Notes: generated by a model not told the origin, from the letters alone. Positions 34,901 through 43,988 are shown, numbered from the stretch's first letter. The stretch: 64,000 bases of DNA from Bursaphelenchus xylophilus (GCA_904066235.2 CAJFCV020000001.1:2790001-2854000), one strand, 5' to 3'. Program-made: numbers and translations.

Positions 34901-36383
34901 TAAAATTAGCATAATTAAAAAGTCAAAGTACCGGCTCCATGCAAGCCCCCCTCAAATCCTGCCCTTCGGCACTTCCAAATTTAACCGTCTTTGTCCGAGG
35001 AAACTAATTACAATTCGGTGACAATTTTGGTTAATTTGGCTAATCCCGCGTTAAATTTAGCGATGACTTAATTAAAGTGTAGGAGAACGCTAAATGTTTA
35101 ATCGGAATATTTTTATCAGACCTGCTAATTTCGGGGCCAATTAATTGGAAAGTTGGGAAGATTAATCGTCTCATTAACCCTGCAGTGGCATTTCCTCAAG
35201 GATATTTGCGAGAAAGTCGGGAACAGTCTGCCGGCCGGGTCTTTATTTGTTGCAGCGCACGTCAAACTGCGCGTAGCCTTTTTGTCGCCAATTTTCCGCA
35301 CTGTGAATTTAATTTTTTGCACTGTGCCATCGAAAATTGCAAGGTTTTCAACTTCGTCACCGCGAATTTTTGGGTTTCGCTTGAAAAAAAATAATTTTTT
35401 TTTGTTGGAACTACGGTAGAAATACGTAGTGGACGTTTTTGTCCCCGCCCCGGTTTTGTCCCCAGAACGTTTTTGTCCCCAAGCACGAGGTAAAAATTAA
35501 GCCATAACACGTCAATGCTATGGGTTTGAAGCCCAGTACTTCTCAAAAATGTGTTTTAGCACATGGTACTATATAGCACGAATTTGTTTTTGCACAAAAT
35601 GAACGTTTGATCAGTACTGCATACCAAAACAACGGCTTTCACGCAATATAGTTTAATTTTTACCTCGTGCTATATAGTACCACCTTGTACTATACAGTAC
35701 CAAGCGCTACAAACACATTTTTGAGAAGTGCGGGGCTTCAAACCAACAGCATTAACGTGTTATGGCTTAATTTTTACCTCGTGCTATATAGTACCACCTC
35801 GTACTATACAGTACCAAGCGCTAAGAACATGTTGTTTGAGCAGTACTGGGCACCAAACCAACAGCATTAACATTTGAATGCATAATTTTTAATTGCACTA
35901 TCCAGCTTGGGGACAAAAACGTCCTGGGGACAAAACCGGTCTGGGGACAAAAAGGCTCGAAAAAAGTGGGGACAAAAACGTCCTGGGGACAAAAACGTCC
36001 TGGGGACAAAACCGGGCCTAGTCGTAGAAATAGCTGCAAAACCATTCATACAAAAAGTTCGCAAAAAAGTGTCACATTTTTTCCAACTTTTGACCTATAG
36101 ACCTCGGTCGTTTTTGAAAAGCGCGAGCTTGAAAACATCGCATATATTTTACTAAAAATCATTCTAAATTTTTGCCAAGTGTCATCAAAACCTGAGAGTT
36201 GCACATTGGGAACTGTAGGCTGTAGAAATATGGAATGAATGGCCATGAAAATTAAACTGCAAACTTACTCGGAGATCCAGGTGGAACGGGTTTTTCAACT
36301 TCGGCAAAGGACTCTTGAAACTCTTGGTTTTCGTTTGAAAAATTGGAAAAGGCCGGCAAATGGTAGTACATTTGATTTTCCAT
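25997..36383 (-). CDS. ceh-8: CEH-8 / Rx-type paired-like homeodomain transcription factor
   Basis: Five exons in phase, 36383-36269, 32228-32056, 28072-27912, 27361-26995 and 26215-25997, give 344 aa. The homeodomain is split between exons 2 and 3: [20 protein letters not shown], then [20 protein letters not shown] with RVQ at the exon end, then [17 protein letters not shown]. Position 50 of the homeodomain is Gln (WFQN), and the RRQE(K/R) extension followed by an acidic/Ser segment is the Rx (Rax/CEH-8) signature. Rx factors specify anterior neural and sensory cell types; CEH-8 is the nematode orthologue. The N-terminus is short ([15 protein letters not shown]). The C-terminal part is Pro/Gln/Asn-rich with a QQQQQ run and an acidic end. 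I see no OAR motif. Introns of 4.0 kb are full of MITEs and contain TAATTA clusters. Confidence 0.93.
26284..26433. mobile_element. Family A MITE (GAGCAC subtype)
   Basis: TCAGCCTGTCGCGAAAATAG pairs with CATTATTTTCCCGACAGACTG. It lies in the last intron of ceh-8. Confidence 0.85.
26805..26959. mobile_element. Family A MITE (GTGGAT subtype)
   Basis: TA-TCAGTCTGTCGGGAAAATAA pairs with TTATTTTCCCGACAGACTGA-TA: a clear TA target duplication. It ends 36 bases from a ceh-8 exon. Confidence 0.9.
27576..27736. mobile_element. Family A MITE (GAGCAC subtype)
   Basis: TA-TCAGTCTGTCGGGAAAACA pairs with ATTATTTCCTGACAGACTGA-TA, in ceh-8 intron 3. Confidence 0.88.
27770..27870. repeat. Repeat J
   Basis: GATCTCAGAGATACGAGGAC, TTTTAGGCTAAAATGAACCTCC and CTATAACAAAGC are shared with other J blocks (the middle block is quoted in part elsewhere). 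Confidence 0.45.
28713..28790. mobile_element. Family E element, left end only
   Basis: CAGGGGAAGTACCCCAAGTG then CGACGC; truncated by or adjacent to a B element at 28,792. Confidence 0.6.
28792..29044. mobile_element. Family B MITE
   Basis: TA-CAGTGACGGACCCGATCCAG ... GCTCACTG-TA; the inner palindrome has CTCACAAAAAGAGCGGGC. The right flank (TTCCACAAAAGAAAGAGATT) is shared with the B copy at 52,326. Confidence 0.88.
29082..29120. mobile_element. Family A MITE, solo right end
   Basis: GCTGCGACAAATCCACATTA then TTTTCCCGACAATCTGA, followed by TA. Confidence 0.65.
29121..29786. other. ceh-8 intron sequence, nothing recognised
   Basis: Mostly unique sequence without repeats I can name; no exon. 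Confidence 0.3.
29787..29943. mobile_element. Family A MITE (GAGCAC subtype)
   Basis: TGAGTATGTCGGGAAAATAA pairs with TTATTTTCCCGAAAGGCTGA. Confidence 0.85.
29974..30128. mobile_element. Family A MITE (CGGCGGATC subtype)
   Basis: TCAGTCTGTCGGGAAAATAA then CGGCGGATCGTC; right end GACGATCCGCCGTTATTTTT then CCGACAGACTGA. Nearly identical to the copy at 32,999-33,153. Confidence 0.92.
30382..30476. mobile_element. Family A MITE, right part (GAGCAC subtype)
   Basis: AAGCAATTTGATTTTGCCGC, GGCGGCGATGCGCTTTTCGA, then CATTATTTTCCCGACAGGCTG. Confidence 0.75.
30494..30591. mobile_element. Family B MITE, right half
   Basis: TCACTTGGAGAGGGAGGTAT, then ATACTTCCCGGATGCAAAAT, ending CAGGTCCCTCACTG. Confidence 0.75.
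30850..31035. promoter_or_regulatory. Cluster of homeodomain-type sites in ceh-8 intron 2
   Basis: TAATTA occurs at 30,857-30,862, 30,917-30,922 and 30,937-30,942. A K50-type TAATCC and GGATTA lie close by (30,985-31,010). The block is not part of any repeat I see. Paired-like homeodomains bind TAAT cores, so it is a candidate enhancer, possibly autoregulatory. Inference only. Confidence 0.35.
31665..32012. mobile_element. Family E element, right two-thirds
   Basis: GCGCTTTGTAGAAACAACCG, GGCTATTTCTACCGTAGAGG, GGATATGGCCAACAATTTTC, TCGGCAGAGATTGTTCAATA and the end CTGCTCGTCGCACTTA are the ordered E blocks. It lies 44 bases from homeobox exon 2. Confidence 0.75.
32999..33153. mobile_element. 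Family A MITE (CGGCGGATC subtype)
   Basis: TCGGTCTGTCGGGAAAATAA then CGGCGGATCGTC, mirrored at the right end and followed by TA. Only a handful of bases differ from the copy at 29,974-30,128. Confidence 0.92.
33236..33377. mobile_element. Family A MITE (GAGCAC subtype)
   Basis: TCAGTCAGTCGGGAAAATAA pairs with CTATTTTCCCGACAGACTG. Confidence 0.85.
34236..34380. mobile_element. Family A MITE (GAGCAC subtype)
   Basis: TCAGTCTGTCGAAAAAATAA pairs with TTATTTTCCCCACAGACTGA. Confidence 0.85.
34381..34560. repeat. Repeat J
   Basis: GAAACTTCTGTACAACACAC and TTTTAGGCCAAAATGAGCCT are shared with J blocks near 27,800 and 51,300. Confidence 0.45.
34880..35150. promoter_or_regulatory. Cluster of homeodomain-type sites in ceh-8 intron 1
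   Basis: Five TAATTA sites (34,882, 34,897, 34,912, 35,005, 35,069), one K50-type TAATCC (35,041) and a palindromic CCAATTAATTGG (35,138) fall in 270 bases. This is the densest such block in the window and appears unique. Candidate enhancer of ceh-8; binding is inferred from the motif only. Confidence 0.4.
35431..36015. mobile_element. Inverted-repeat element with GGGGACAAAA subterminal repeats
   Basis: The left arm carries GTTTTTGTCCCC units (35,436-35,482). The right arm carries 5-6 copies of GGGGACAAAA (35,910-36,010). Between them lie two ~112-bp direct repeats (35,660 and 35,772) with CTCGTGCTATATAGTACCAC, and an inverted relative at 35,487-35,570. No coding capacity. The target duplication is not resolved. 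Confidence 0.65.
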
Positions 36384-37032
36384 GATTTTTCCGGAGAAAT
36401 TCACTGAAAAATCTCAAATACTATAAGAAAATCAAGAAAAAAATGATGGTAAAATACGATAAATACAAAAAAAAATAAAAATTAAAATATCAAAAATCCA
36501 AAAATGATACTTTTTGATACTTTTTATCAAATTTTCGCTTAAAAATTACTGTAAACCTTCAAGAAAATTTCAAAAAATTATGAAAAAATGGTGATTCTCC
36601 ATTACTGCTTCCTCAAATCCCCAATAAAATCCAAATAATCGAAATGAAGCCGTTCAAACAATTTTCAATATTCCCCAAGGGCATTAGGGAATATTATCCG
36701 GATTCCAAATCACAATCTACACATGGCAATTACAGCAAACCACATCCCCGGATTAGGGAATTAATTAAAAAAACAGAATCAATATTTACACTCGAAACAA
36801 GTAACCAGTGGTTAAATTCGGGGGCTGTAAACAGGAATCAACGTAGTTTCCAGATAATTGGATAAAAACTACTAGGGCCAATTTTATAAGTCAGTCGTGT
36901 TTTTTCGGCCCAAATAATCGAAATCAAAACATAATTGACGTTGGGAATTAGGGTTTAGATCTGAGGGGATTATATTAAAATTTGTATGGAAGATCATAGT
37001 AATAGTAATACACTTGGAGAGGAAGTTGTTTA
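36384..37032 (-). other. Upstream region of ceh-8
   Basis: Should contain the ceh-8 promoter. It is AT-rich and has TTAATTAA at about 36,760. GTAAAATACG lies at 36,449-36,458. No TATA element can be singled out. Confidence 0.35.
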
Positions 37033-37162
37033 TTAGTCTGTCGGGAAAATAATGTGGATTTGTCGCGCCTTGAATCGCCGATCATTGTCATTGCAACGGC
37101 TGGGAATTTGGTGGCGAGAGATTTGGCTGCGACAAATCCACATTATTTTCCCGACAGAATGA
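37033..37162. mobile_element. Family A MITE (GTGGAT subtype)
   Basis: TTAGTCTGTCGGGAAAATAA pairs with TTATTTTCCCGACAGAATGA. Confidence 0.85.
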
Positions 37163-37424
37163 AATTTGCGACACGCTGAGGAAAAAACAAAAGTTCACAT
37201 TGCAGCGTAAAATTTTTGGCTTGGCTTTTTGCGCCATGCAAAATAGAGTGGCCTTCAAAAGCCCATGTATAATGAAGCCTCTGATGTTAAACCCATTGCT
37301 GTTGCAGGTACAAAAATCGCGGCATCATTTTTTATGTCAATACTGAGCAAATGGGCATTGAAAATTATGAGATTTCAACTTTAAATTAATCAAAAACCTC
37401 TTTTTTATCTTTGTTTATGTATAA

Positions 37425-37574
37425 TCAGGCTGTCGGGAAAATAACGTGGATTCGCCGCAGAAAAATATCAAGTCTCGCAGCAATTGCGGACCAAATCCCC
37501 AGCCGCGATAAGCCATCGAAACGCGATAATATGCGATTCCCGGCGGAATCCACATTATTTTCCCGACAGACTGA
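37425..37574. mobile_element. Family A MITE (GTGGAT subtype)
   Basis: TCAGGCTGTCGGGAAAATAA pairs with TTATTTTCCCGACAGACTGA, flanked right by TA. Confidence 0.88.
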
Positions 37575-37959
37575 TAATACATAAATTAGAGATTTTTGAT
37601 TAATTGAAAGTTGAAATCTCATAATTTTCGACGGCTATTTTCTCTGTATTGTAATACAACAGACTTATCATATATAAACGTCTAAGGTCTACCGTAATCC
37701 AAATCTTTCAACTCATCAACAAAAATGATGTTGGACGGAAAGCCCCGCCAAAAGAATTATTACAAACACTCCTCCTTCAAGGTTATCTCACCCTCATCCC
37801 CCCTCCTCCCCCCTTTCCTCTTCGACCTTATCCGTTGGCCGCCGGGATCTGACCGTCTTGCGGATTAAACGGAATAAATCAAACACAGTCTCCGCCCCCT
37901 CTATACGTGAATCGCGAAATGCCAACAAAGAAATTGGTTAATGAATTTCGAAATTTTTT

Positions 37960-38260
37960 GGAAATGAGAATACGTAGCTCGCGCTTTGCAGAAATCACCG
38001 AGATTTTCAAGTTTAATGTTAGTCCAAATTTGACACTTTTTGCGAGTTAAGAAATCATCCAAATTGGACCGGAGAAAGCAGTGTGTTTACAAAGAAAAAT
38101 CAATTTCCCCATATGAAGTTATACAAAAGAAAGACCAAAAAACTGTTTTTCTCTCTAATCGCCCTCTTCATCTCGCAAATTATCTCGTAGCAAGGATTTT
38201 CAGAAATTTTTTCCTAGTTTGAAGTCTTTTACTAAATCTTTTTAAATTTTGTAAAATAAG
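37960..38260. repeat. Repeat L (E-related), left part of a split repeat
   Basis: GCTCGCGCTTTGCAGAAATC, a stretch around CATCCAAATTGGACCGG, and CTCGTAGCAAGGATTTTCAG recur inverted at 43,265-43,525. Its partner block (H) continues after the element inserted at 38,263. Confidence 0.7.
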
Positions 38261-38262
38261 TA

Positions 38263-38959
38263 CAGGGTGCGGCAATTTTTCGGCCGAATTTTAATTGGCC
38301 ATAACTTTTTTAGTTTTTGGGCAAATGTTAAAATTCTTTCTTTCCCTGAATCCATAGACAACCCCATTTTGTTTAATACCAAATATGTTATACCCGTTCA
38401 TCAGACTACAGTAAAAATTCGAGACAAAGAAAAAGCTCTAATTTTCATAGCTGACAATGGAATTACCCCTAGTGCGGCTCTCAGATTTTCTTTAAATTTT
38501 GCACATGGGCCGGACGCAGGCCACACATCAATTCCTGAAAGTTTCAGCCCGCACCTTTCAGAGGCGACCAAGATATTCAACGATTCTTTGCGGTCAGGAG
38601 GGCACATGAGTGGTCACACAGAAAAACTTTTTTGCTGTATCTTCGCTAGTTTTGTGCGGAGAGAGCTGATTTTTTGTGGAAACGGTGTTCTCCATGGCAT
38701 GAACAGGCATGAAACTTTTTACGACAAAATTCGTAAAAAAAAGTCATTTTTTCTGGCGATTTTCACACACGCCGAAAAAGCAGAGAAAACGACCGAAATG
38801 CCAATAACTATGAACTAGGTCCCTGCATATATAACATATTTGGTATTGAACAAAATGGGGTTGTCTGAGGATTCAGGGAAAAAAAGAATTTTAACATTCG
38901 GATAAAAACTAAAAAAGTTATAACCAATTCAAATCCGGCCGAAAAATTGCCGCACCCTG
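38263..38959. mobile_element. 697-bp TIR element (CAGGGTGCGG ends) with TA duplication
   Basis: TA-CAGGGTGCGGCAATTTTTCG at the left mirrors CGAAAAATTGCCGCACCCTG-TA at the right. The inverted arms run about 140 bases (to about 38,400 and from about 38,820). The interior 38,450-38,780 is related to family E (CCAAGATATTCAACGATTC; TTCGCTAGTTTTGTGCGGA). TA duplication and CAGGG ends fit Tc1/mariner-type non-autonomous elements. Confidence 0.85.
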
Positions 38960-38961
38960 TA

Positions 38962-39185
38962 CTGTCTATTGTAACGTTTTTTTTGATTTCCGATCACAAT
39001 GGCCACAGAAAGTGAGAAAAATTTTGCTTTGGAAAATTTTTTTAAATTTTTGTAAAATACGAGCTCTCCGCTTTGACGTTTGTTTTGAATTCCAATCACA
39101 ACCGCCACCTGAAGTACCAATTTTCATAAAGTGCATAGACATTTGTATTGGGGCATAAAATGTCCGCCTTTTCGCACCGTGCATA
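38962..39185. repeat. Repeat H, right part of the split repeat
   Basis: GATCACAATGGCCACAGAAA and a TTTTTGTAAAATACGAG stretch recur inverted at 42,900-43,262. Internally it is two imperfect copies of ATTCCAATCACAA(C/T)GGCCAC. Confidence 0.65.
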
Positions 39186-39333
39186 GACGATGGACAAATT
39201 TAAAGAGGAATTTTCGCAGATATTTTTTAAATTCTCATCGACTGCTTTCCAACGATGATCGGGGGTTTTAGATGGAAAGGTGACAAAAAATAAAATTTTC
39301 TTTCCAATTTTGGGTTCGAAAAATCAGCGTTTG

Positions 39334-39763
39334 CTGGCAACCAGAGATTGCCACGGCTCCGGAGCCGGCTCTTGGCTCCGGCTCCGAGCCAGAGCCGGAG
39401 CCGGAAATTTTGGGGTCGGCTCCGGCTCCCGAGCCCAAAGTCGGAGCCAGGCTTCCCTGCGGTCAAAAAAGTAAAAATTTCGTGATCTTGTTAAACCAAA
39501 TTGCTCGAAAAAACACTGCGGATGATGTCATTTGGTTGAAAAAACGTTGGCTGTATGATCTCTGGCACTAATACCTTTTATTTTTGGAAAAATATTTTTA
39601 AAAAAACATTTTGCATAGGAGCCGGGATTCGGAGCCGGACGCCTTTTTAAATTTTGCACGGAGCCAAGAGCCGGAGCCGGAGCTGCAAATTTGGCCTCGG
39701 CTCCGGCTCTGGGAGCTAAGAGCCGGAGCCAAAATTTCGACCGTGGCAGTCTCTGCTGGCAAG
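39334..39763. mobile_element. hAT-like element with GAGCCG-rich ends and 8-bp duplication
   Basis: Element 39342-39755 (414 bp). The ends are CAGAGATTGCCACGG and, inverted, CAGAGACTGCCACGG. It is flanked by CTGGCAAC (39,334-39,341) and CTGGCAAG (39,756-39,763), a 7-of-8 match. Subterminal runs of GGAGCC/GGCTCC occupy 39,355-39,440 and 39,615-39,735. CAGAG tips plus an 8-bp duplication fit hAT. Confidence 0.8.
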
Positions 39764-40495
39764 TAAGCACACAATGATTTAACGAAAAAAAATTTAACAA
39801 TTTTTTGCATATTTTTGGGGCAAAAACCGACTGAAACGACAATTTCTTGACTCATTTTCCAAAATTTCCGAAATTTTTCTAAAATACGGATTTTCAAAAT
39901 CTCGCAAAAAATTCAAAAAATCTCAAAATTTCAAACTCCTTTTCGACGTAAGCCCTCGATAAGCCCTCAAAAATGTATCTTTCCCCGCATTTTCAGCGGA
40001 TAATATCAAGATGATCGGAGTGAAATCCCTTTACTCATCCATTAACATTTCCCTTCAAATCTCCCTCCCAAAAACCGCGTTATCCAAAAAAGAAAAAAAA
40101 ATGTAGGTCTTTACAGCTAATCTACAGACTCTTTAACCCCCGAAATGCAAAAAGATTATGTGACTTTGTCTATGACATTCCGGTCTTTCTACATTTCCTT
40201 GTCCATGCACGGGGAACTCACATACAGCTGGGGCGGATAAACCCTCGCCAAATCCGAGTTTGTTGTACGGGGAATTGTGAAGGGAGGGCGTTCTAGAAGT
40301 TTGTGGGAGGAATTAGGAAGGTTTAGGACGGTGTGCATACAATAGGAAGCCGTGGAGGTACGGTGTATGGATTTATACGTGAGAAGGGAAAGGTGCATAT
40401 AAAGAAAATGTGGTTGTGAAAGTAAATTCAGAATCCATGAATATAGTGAGCCCTATTCACAACGGATCGAAAAAGAAAAAAAAATACAGCTGTTA

Positions 40496-40720
40496 CAGTG
40501 GGGGACCTGATCCAGTGGCAAAAAACGTGACATTTTGCATCCGGGAAGCATCAAAAATGTGGCAAAATGCTTCCCTCTCTAAGTCAAAACACTCCGATTC
40601 CAAAACCATGCCCGCTCTTTTTGTGAGGGAAACTCGGAGAGGGAAGCATTTTGCCACATTTTTGATGTTTCCCGGATGCAAAACGGTACGTTTTTTGCCA
40701 CTGGATAGGGTCCGTCACTG
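40496..40720. mobile_element. Family B MITE
   Basis: TA-CAGTGGGGGACCTGATCCAG ... GGGTCCGTCACTG-TA. Confidence 0.9.
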
Positions 40721-40859
40721 TACTTCTTAACCAAAATTTCGATAGTGTGTGGACGAAAGGTCTAAACGGTTCAGAAAATGCGTGGATTGGCGTGCGCGGA
40801 CAGTTTTCGAGACAGGTTTCGGAGGTGCATTTTGGCGGCATGTCGACCGTCAGAACCCC

Positions 40860-41290
40860 GAAATTATTAGTTATAGGTAGGTTTTGATTCTACGAAAGGT
40901 GCTGAATTTTTGCCAGCTTTATCATAATCTGGGCACCTCACTTGGGGCACATCCTCTGGGAGTAAAAAGGGGTCGCCTTTCCTTGCATATATGTATTATA
41001 TCTTCATAGCCTTTGTGAGGCTATGTGCCTCACATTCCTACGAGCCCTTCCCTTATTTGCGAATCAAAAAGCTCCCCTCTCTTCCGAAAGATTACGGTAG
41101 GAAAGGAAGGGGAAAAAGATTAGCCTCAAAAAAATCCAAGGTCTTTGTCAGTATACTTTGAGTATAAGATTCCAATCTTACCTGAATTAAGAATAAAGAG
41201 TAAATTAAAATTGTGGATTAACCCACACAACCGGGTTATTTTAAATCCGTAAAAAATTTTTTTGACCTGTAAATTATATCAAAATTACAA
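40860..41290. other. Non-coding spacer
   Basis: No exon seen. One short hairpin, CATAGCCTTTGTGAGGCTATG at 41,008-41,028, is the only structure I can point to. Confidence 0.3.
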
Positions 41291-41295
41291 ATTTT

Positions 41296-41755
41296 TACAA
41301 CCGAAATGCTCCAAGTGCGAAGCTCAGATTTTGATGAAACTTGGCACAAATTTAGAATAATTTTTTGTAAGATATATGGGAGACTTCTAGCTCGCGCTTT
41401 ACAGAAACGGCCGAAATTTTAAGGTCGAAAATTGGCAAAAATTTGACATTTTTTTTGCGAATTTTGACATGAAAAGTTTCCTGCCTTTTTCTACCGTAGA
41501 GGTTAATGTTTCCACAAAAAATCAGCTTTTTCCTTGCAAAACTGGCAAAAATATGGTCAAAAAAGGTTTTCCCGCTCTGATCGCTCTCCGCGTTTCGCGT
41601 ACTCTCTCGGCGGCAAAAATCGTTGAATATCTTGGATATCCCTGCAAAGCGCGAGCTGAAATTTTCAGGAATTGAGACGTGGACTATGTTCGATATGTGT
41701 GTAAAATTAGAAAAATTTATGGAAAATTTGAGGCTCTGACTTGGAAGCCTTTGCC
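41296..41755. mobile_element. Family E element, nearly full length
   Basis: The ordered E blocks are present from TCCAAGTGCGAAGCTCAG through GCTCGCGCTTTACAGAAAC, TTTTTCTACCGTAGAGG and CTCTCTCGGCGGCAAAAATC to GAGGCTCTGACTTGG. Confidence 0.75.
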
Positions 41756-41761
41756 ATGTTA

Positions 41762-42007
41762 CAGTGACGGACCTGATCCAGTGGCAAAACCGTACCGTTT
41801 TGCATCCGGAAAGGATCAAAAATGCGGCAAAATGCCTGCCTCTCCGACTAAAAAAACTTCATTTTGAAGGGTTCCCTCACAAAAAGAACGGGCACGCTTT
41901 CGAAATTGGAGTGTTTTCGCTTGCCAGGGGAGGCATTTTGCTGCATTTTTGATACTTCCCGGATGCAAAATGGTAGGTTTTTTGCCACTGGATCTAGTCC
42001 GCCACTT
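41762..42007. mobile_element. Family B MITE
   Basis: TA-CAGTGACGGACCTGATCCAG ... GCCACTGGATCTAGTCCGCC; the last bases are degenerate. Confidence 0.85.
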
Positions 42008-42229
42008 TAGTGTAATATGCATAATGAAGGTTGTAAAATACGGCAGAATACATTTGACGACATTGAAATAACACAAAGAAAGATCTACCTTCCATAAAAA
42101 AATCTTTGAAAAAACAGCCGATCAAAGGGAGGGGAAATCCAGTCACCCTCTTGGCAATAAAACGAGGCAAATTAAAACAGGGGATATGTGTTTGTTATGA
42201 AGAGAAAGAGGGACGGAGTAGATAAGAAT

Positions 42230-42325
42230 GTAAATATTTACTATTGGAATTACAATTAAAATATTAATTTAAGCAATTTGATTAATCAAATTACTCTTTA
42301 TTAATTAGTGATGACTAAATTAATC
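42230..42325. promoter_or_regulatory. ATTA-rich block upstream of ceh-8
   Basis: GATTAATCAAATTA and TTAATTAG lie in a short AT-rich stretch outside named repeats. Weak candidate for homeodomain binding; base composition alone could explain it. Confidence 0.2.
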
Positions 42326-42434
42326 GCGAGGTCACAGAACATTTCAGTTTTTGTTTTGAGGGTAAAATACGACAGTTCATAACACAGCTAAAATTAAAGA
42401 TTTTTACAAAAAGATTGCGATCATTATTCATGTA

Positions 42435-42589
42435 CCAGTCTGTCGGAAAAATAATGAGCAAGTGTCGCTGCCCCGGTCGTGTCGCTGAAATGAAAAGCAA
42501 TTTGATTTTGCTGCAAAAAAATCAATTTTTCGGCCGGCGATGCGATTTTCAATGCGACAGAGTGCTCACTACTTTCCCGACACACTTAT
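42435..42589. mobile_element. Family A MITE (GAGCAC subtype)
   Basis: CCAGTCTGTCGGAAAAATAA pairs with CTACTTTCCCGACACACTTA. Confidence 0.82.
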
Positions 42590-42599
42590 TGTTTATTTT

Positions 42600-42798
42600 C
42601 AAAGTCGCTAGAGTGATTTTAGCGACATGCACTGTGCGAAAACAAAAATTTAGTTTGCACTGTGCAAATTGTTGCTTTTTGCACCGTGCAGGCTTTTTTT
42701 GGGCTGTCGCCGCCCCTGGTTTTTTTTGCACTGTGCAAACCCCAAAAATAGCCATTTTCCCTGTGCACATTTCTCGCTGCGCAGCAACGACTTTGAAA
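42600..42798. mobile_element. Family D MITE with GCACTGTGC core
   Basis: CAAAGTCGCTAGAGTGATTT and the terminal AGCAACGACTTTG are inverted. Inside, TTTGCACTGTGCAAA and GCACCGTGCA palindromes repeat. Confidence 0.65.
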
Positions 42799-42899
42799 CT
42801 GGCTCATTTCGCCATCTTTCAATGCGGTAGTGCGAAAATCAAAAGAAAGGCAAAAATGCACGGTGCAAAAAGGCTGACATATTATGAACGGTGCGGACC

Positions 42900-43525
42900 G
42901 AGACGAAATGTCCATGCAGTTTATGAAAATTGGAGTACTTTAGGTGGTCATTGTGATTGGAGTTCAAACAAAATGTCGCAGGGGGGAGCGCGTATTTTAC
43001 AAAAATTAAAAAAAAAGCAAAATTTTTATCACAAAAAATTTCATTTCCTTGAAAAATTTCGAAATTCCACAACCCATTTCTTTGTTGGCATTTCGCGATT
43101 CACGTTGGAATTTAAAAAAGTGTCAAGTATTTTACAAAAATAAAAAAAAAAAGAATTTCCAAAGCAAAATTTTTCTTTCTTTAGGTGGCCATTGTGATTG
43201 GAATTCAAAAAAAATGTCACATTTTACAAAAATTTTAAAAAATCTAAGATATAAAGGACTTCCAAATAGGTAAATACATTTCTGAAAATCCTTGCTACGA
43301 GAGAATTTGGGAGATTCAGAGAGAGATTAGAGAGAAAAACAGTTTTTTGGCCTTTTTTTGTCATCTTTACGTGGAAGAAATTGATTTTTTTTTGTAAAAA
43401 CATTGCTTTCCCCGGTCCAATTTGGATGATTTTTTAACCCGCAAGAAATCTCAAATTTCCACAAACATTAAACTAAAAAATCTCGGTTATTTCCACAAAG
43501 CGCGAGCTAAAAATTTCACCTTGGC
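42900..43525. repeat. Composite repeat H + L, unoccupied copy
   Basis: Inverted relative of 37,960-39,185 without the 697-bp insert: GGTGGTCATTGTGATTGGAG and GGTGGCCATTGTGATTGGAA (H), then CTGAAAATCCTTGCTACGAG ... TTTCCACAAAGCGCGAGC (L). Confidence 0.7.
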
Positions 43526-43988
43526 CTTAAAAACTTTTAATTTTAGTTTGTGCCAAATTATAGCGGCATCTGAGCGTAATTCCAATCGAAAACCTATAGC
43601 TGAAAGAACATGTTTTTGTCATCCAAAAGCCCCATGAAACTCCCAAACCCGTTTGCCATGACCTACCGTAACCCCGGCCCTCCCTTCCGACCTCCATTCC
43701 TCCCGCCGCAGGGTCGCAATTCGAATAATAAATGCGAAAAATGGTAACGGGGTTTGAGACGGGAAGCCGGCAGAGACAATTTCAGACATTTGGCCACTCA
43801 AATCCGCGGATTTAGTGGTTGCCAAAAACACATTTGCTTATAAGAGAGTAGTCGAATTAAGAGAGAGTTTTTTGCATCTCTCCCCCAACGAAAAATGTGG
43901 CGCTTGAGTTCCCATCCCGAGTAATGGGAGAATATCCGAGGGAGTGGCGTCAAAGTTGGAGGGGTTTCGGAAGTGGAACTCTTGATCT
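43526..43988. other. Non-coding spacer
   Basis: GC-richer around 43,660-43,720 with a CCGGCCCTCCC stretch, but no phase-consistent exon found. Confidence 0.3.

Noticed and set aside
37724..37850. Possible exon starting ATGATGTTGGACGGAAAGCC
   Set aside because: A short frame with a GTTATC donor-like end, but no partner exon or recognisable protein; left out of the gene list.
38267..38818. 183-aa open reading frame inside the CAGGGTGCGG element
   Set aside because: It starts within the inverted arm and crosses an E-related core; no transposase motif (no DDE/D signature context or DNA-binding helix) is visible.
39355..39740. GGAGCC/GGCTCC runs as a coding simple repeat or CRISPR-like array
   Set aside because: The runs are the inverted subterminal regions of a hAT-like element; no regular repeat-spacer spacing.
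42415..43143. 242-aa open reading frame on the + strand
   Set aside because: It runs through an A element, a D element and repeat H; the translated sequence has no domain and no splice or start context.
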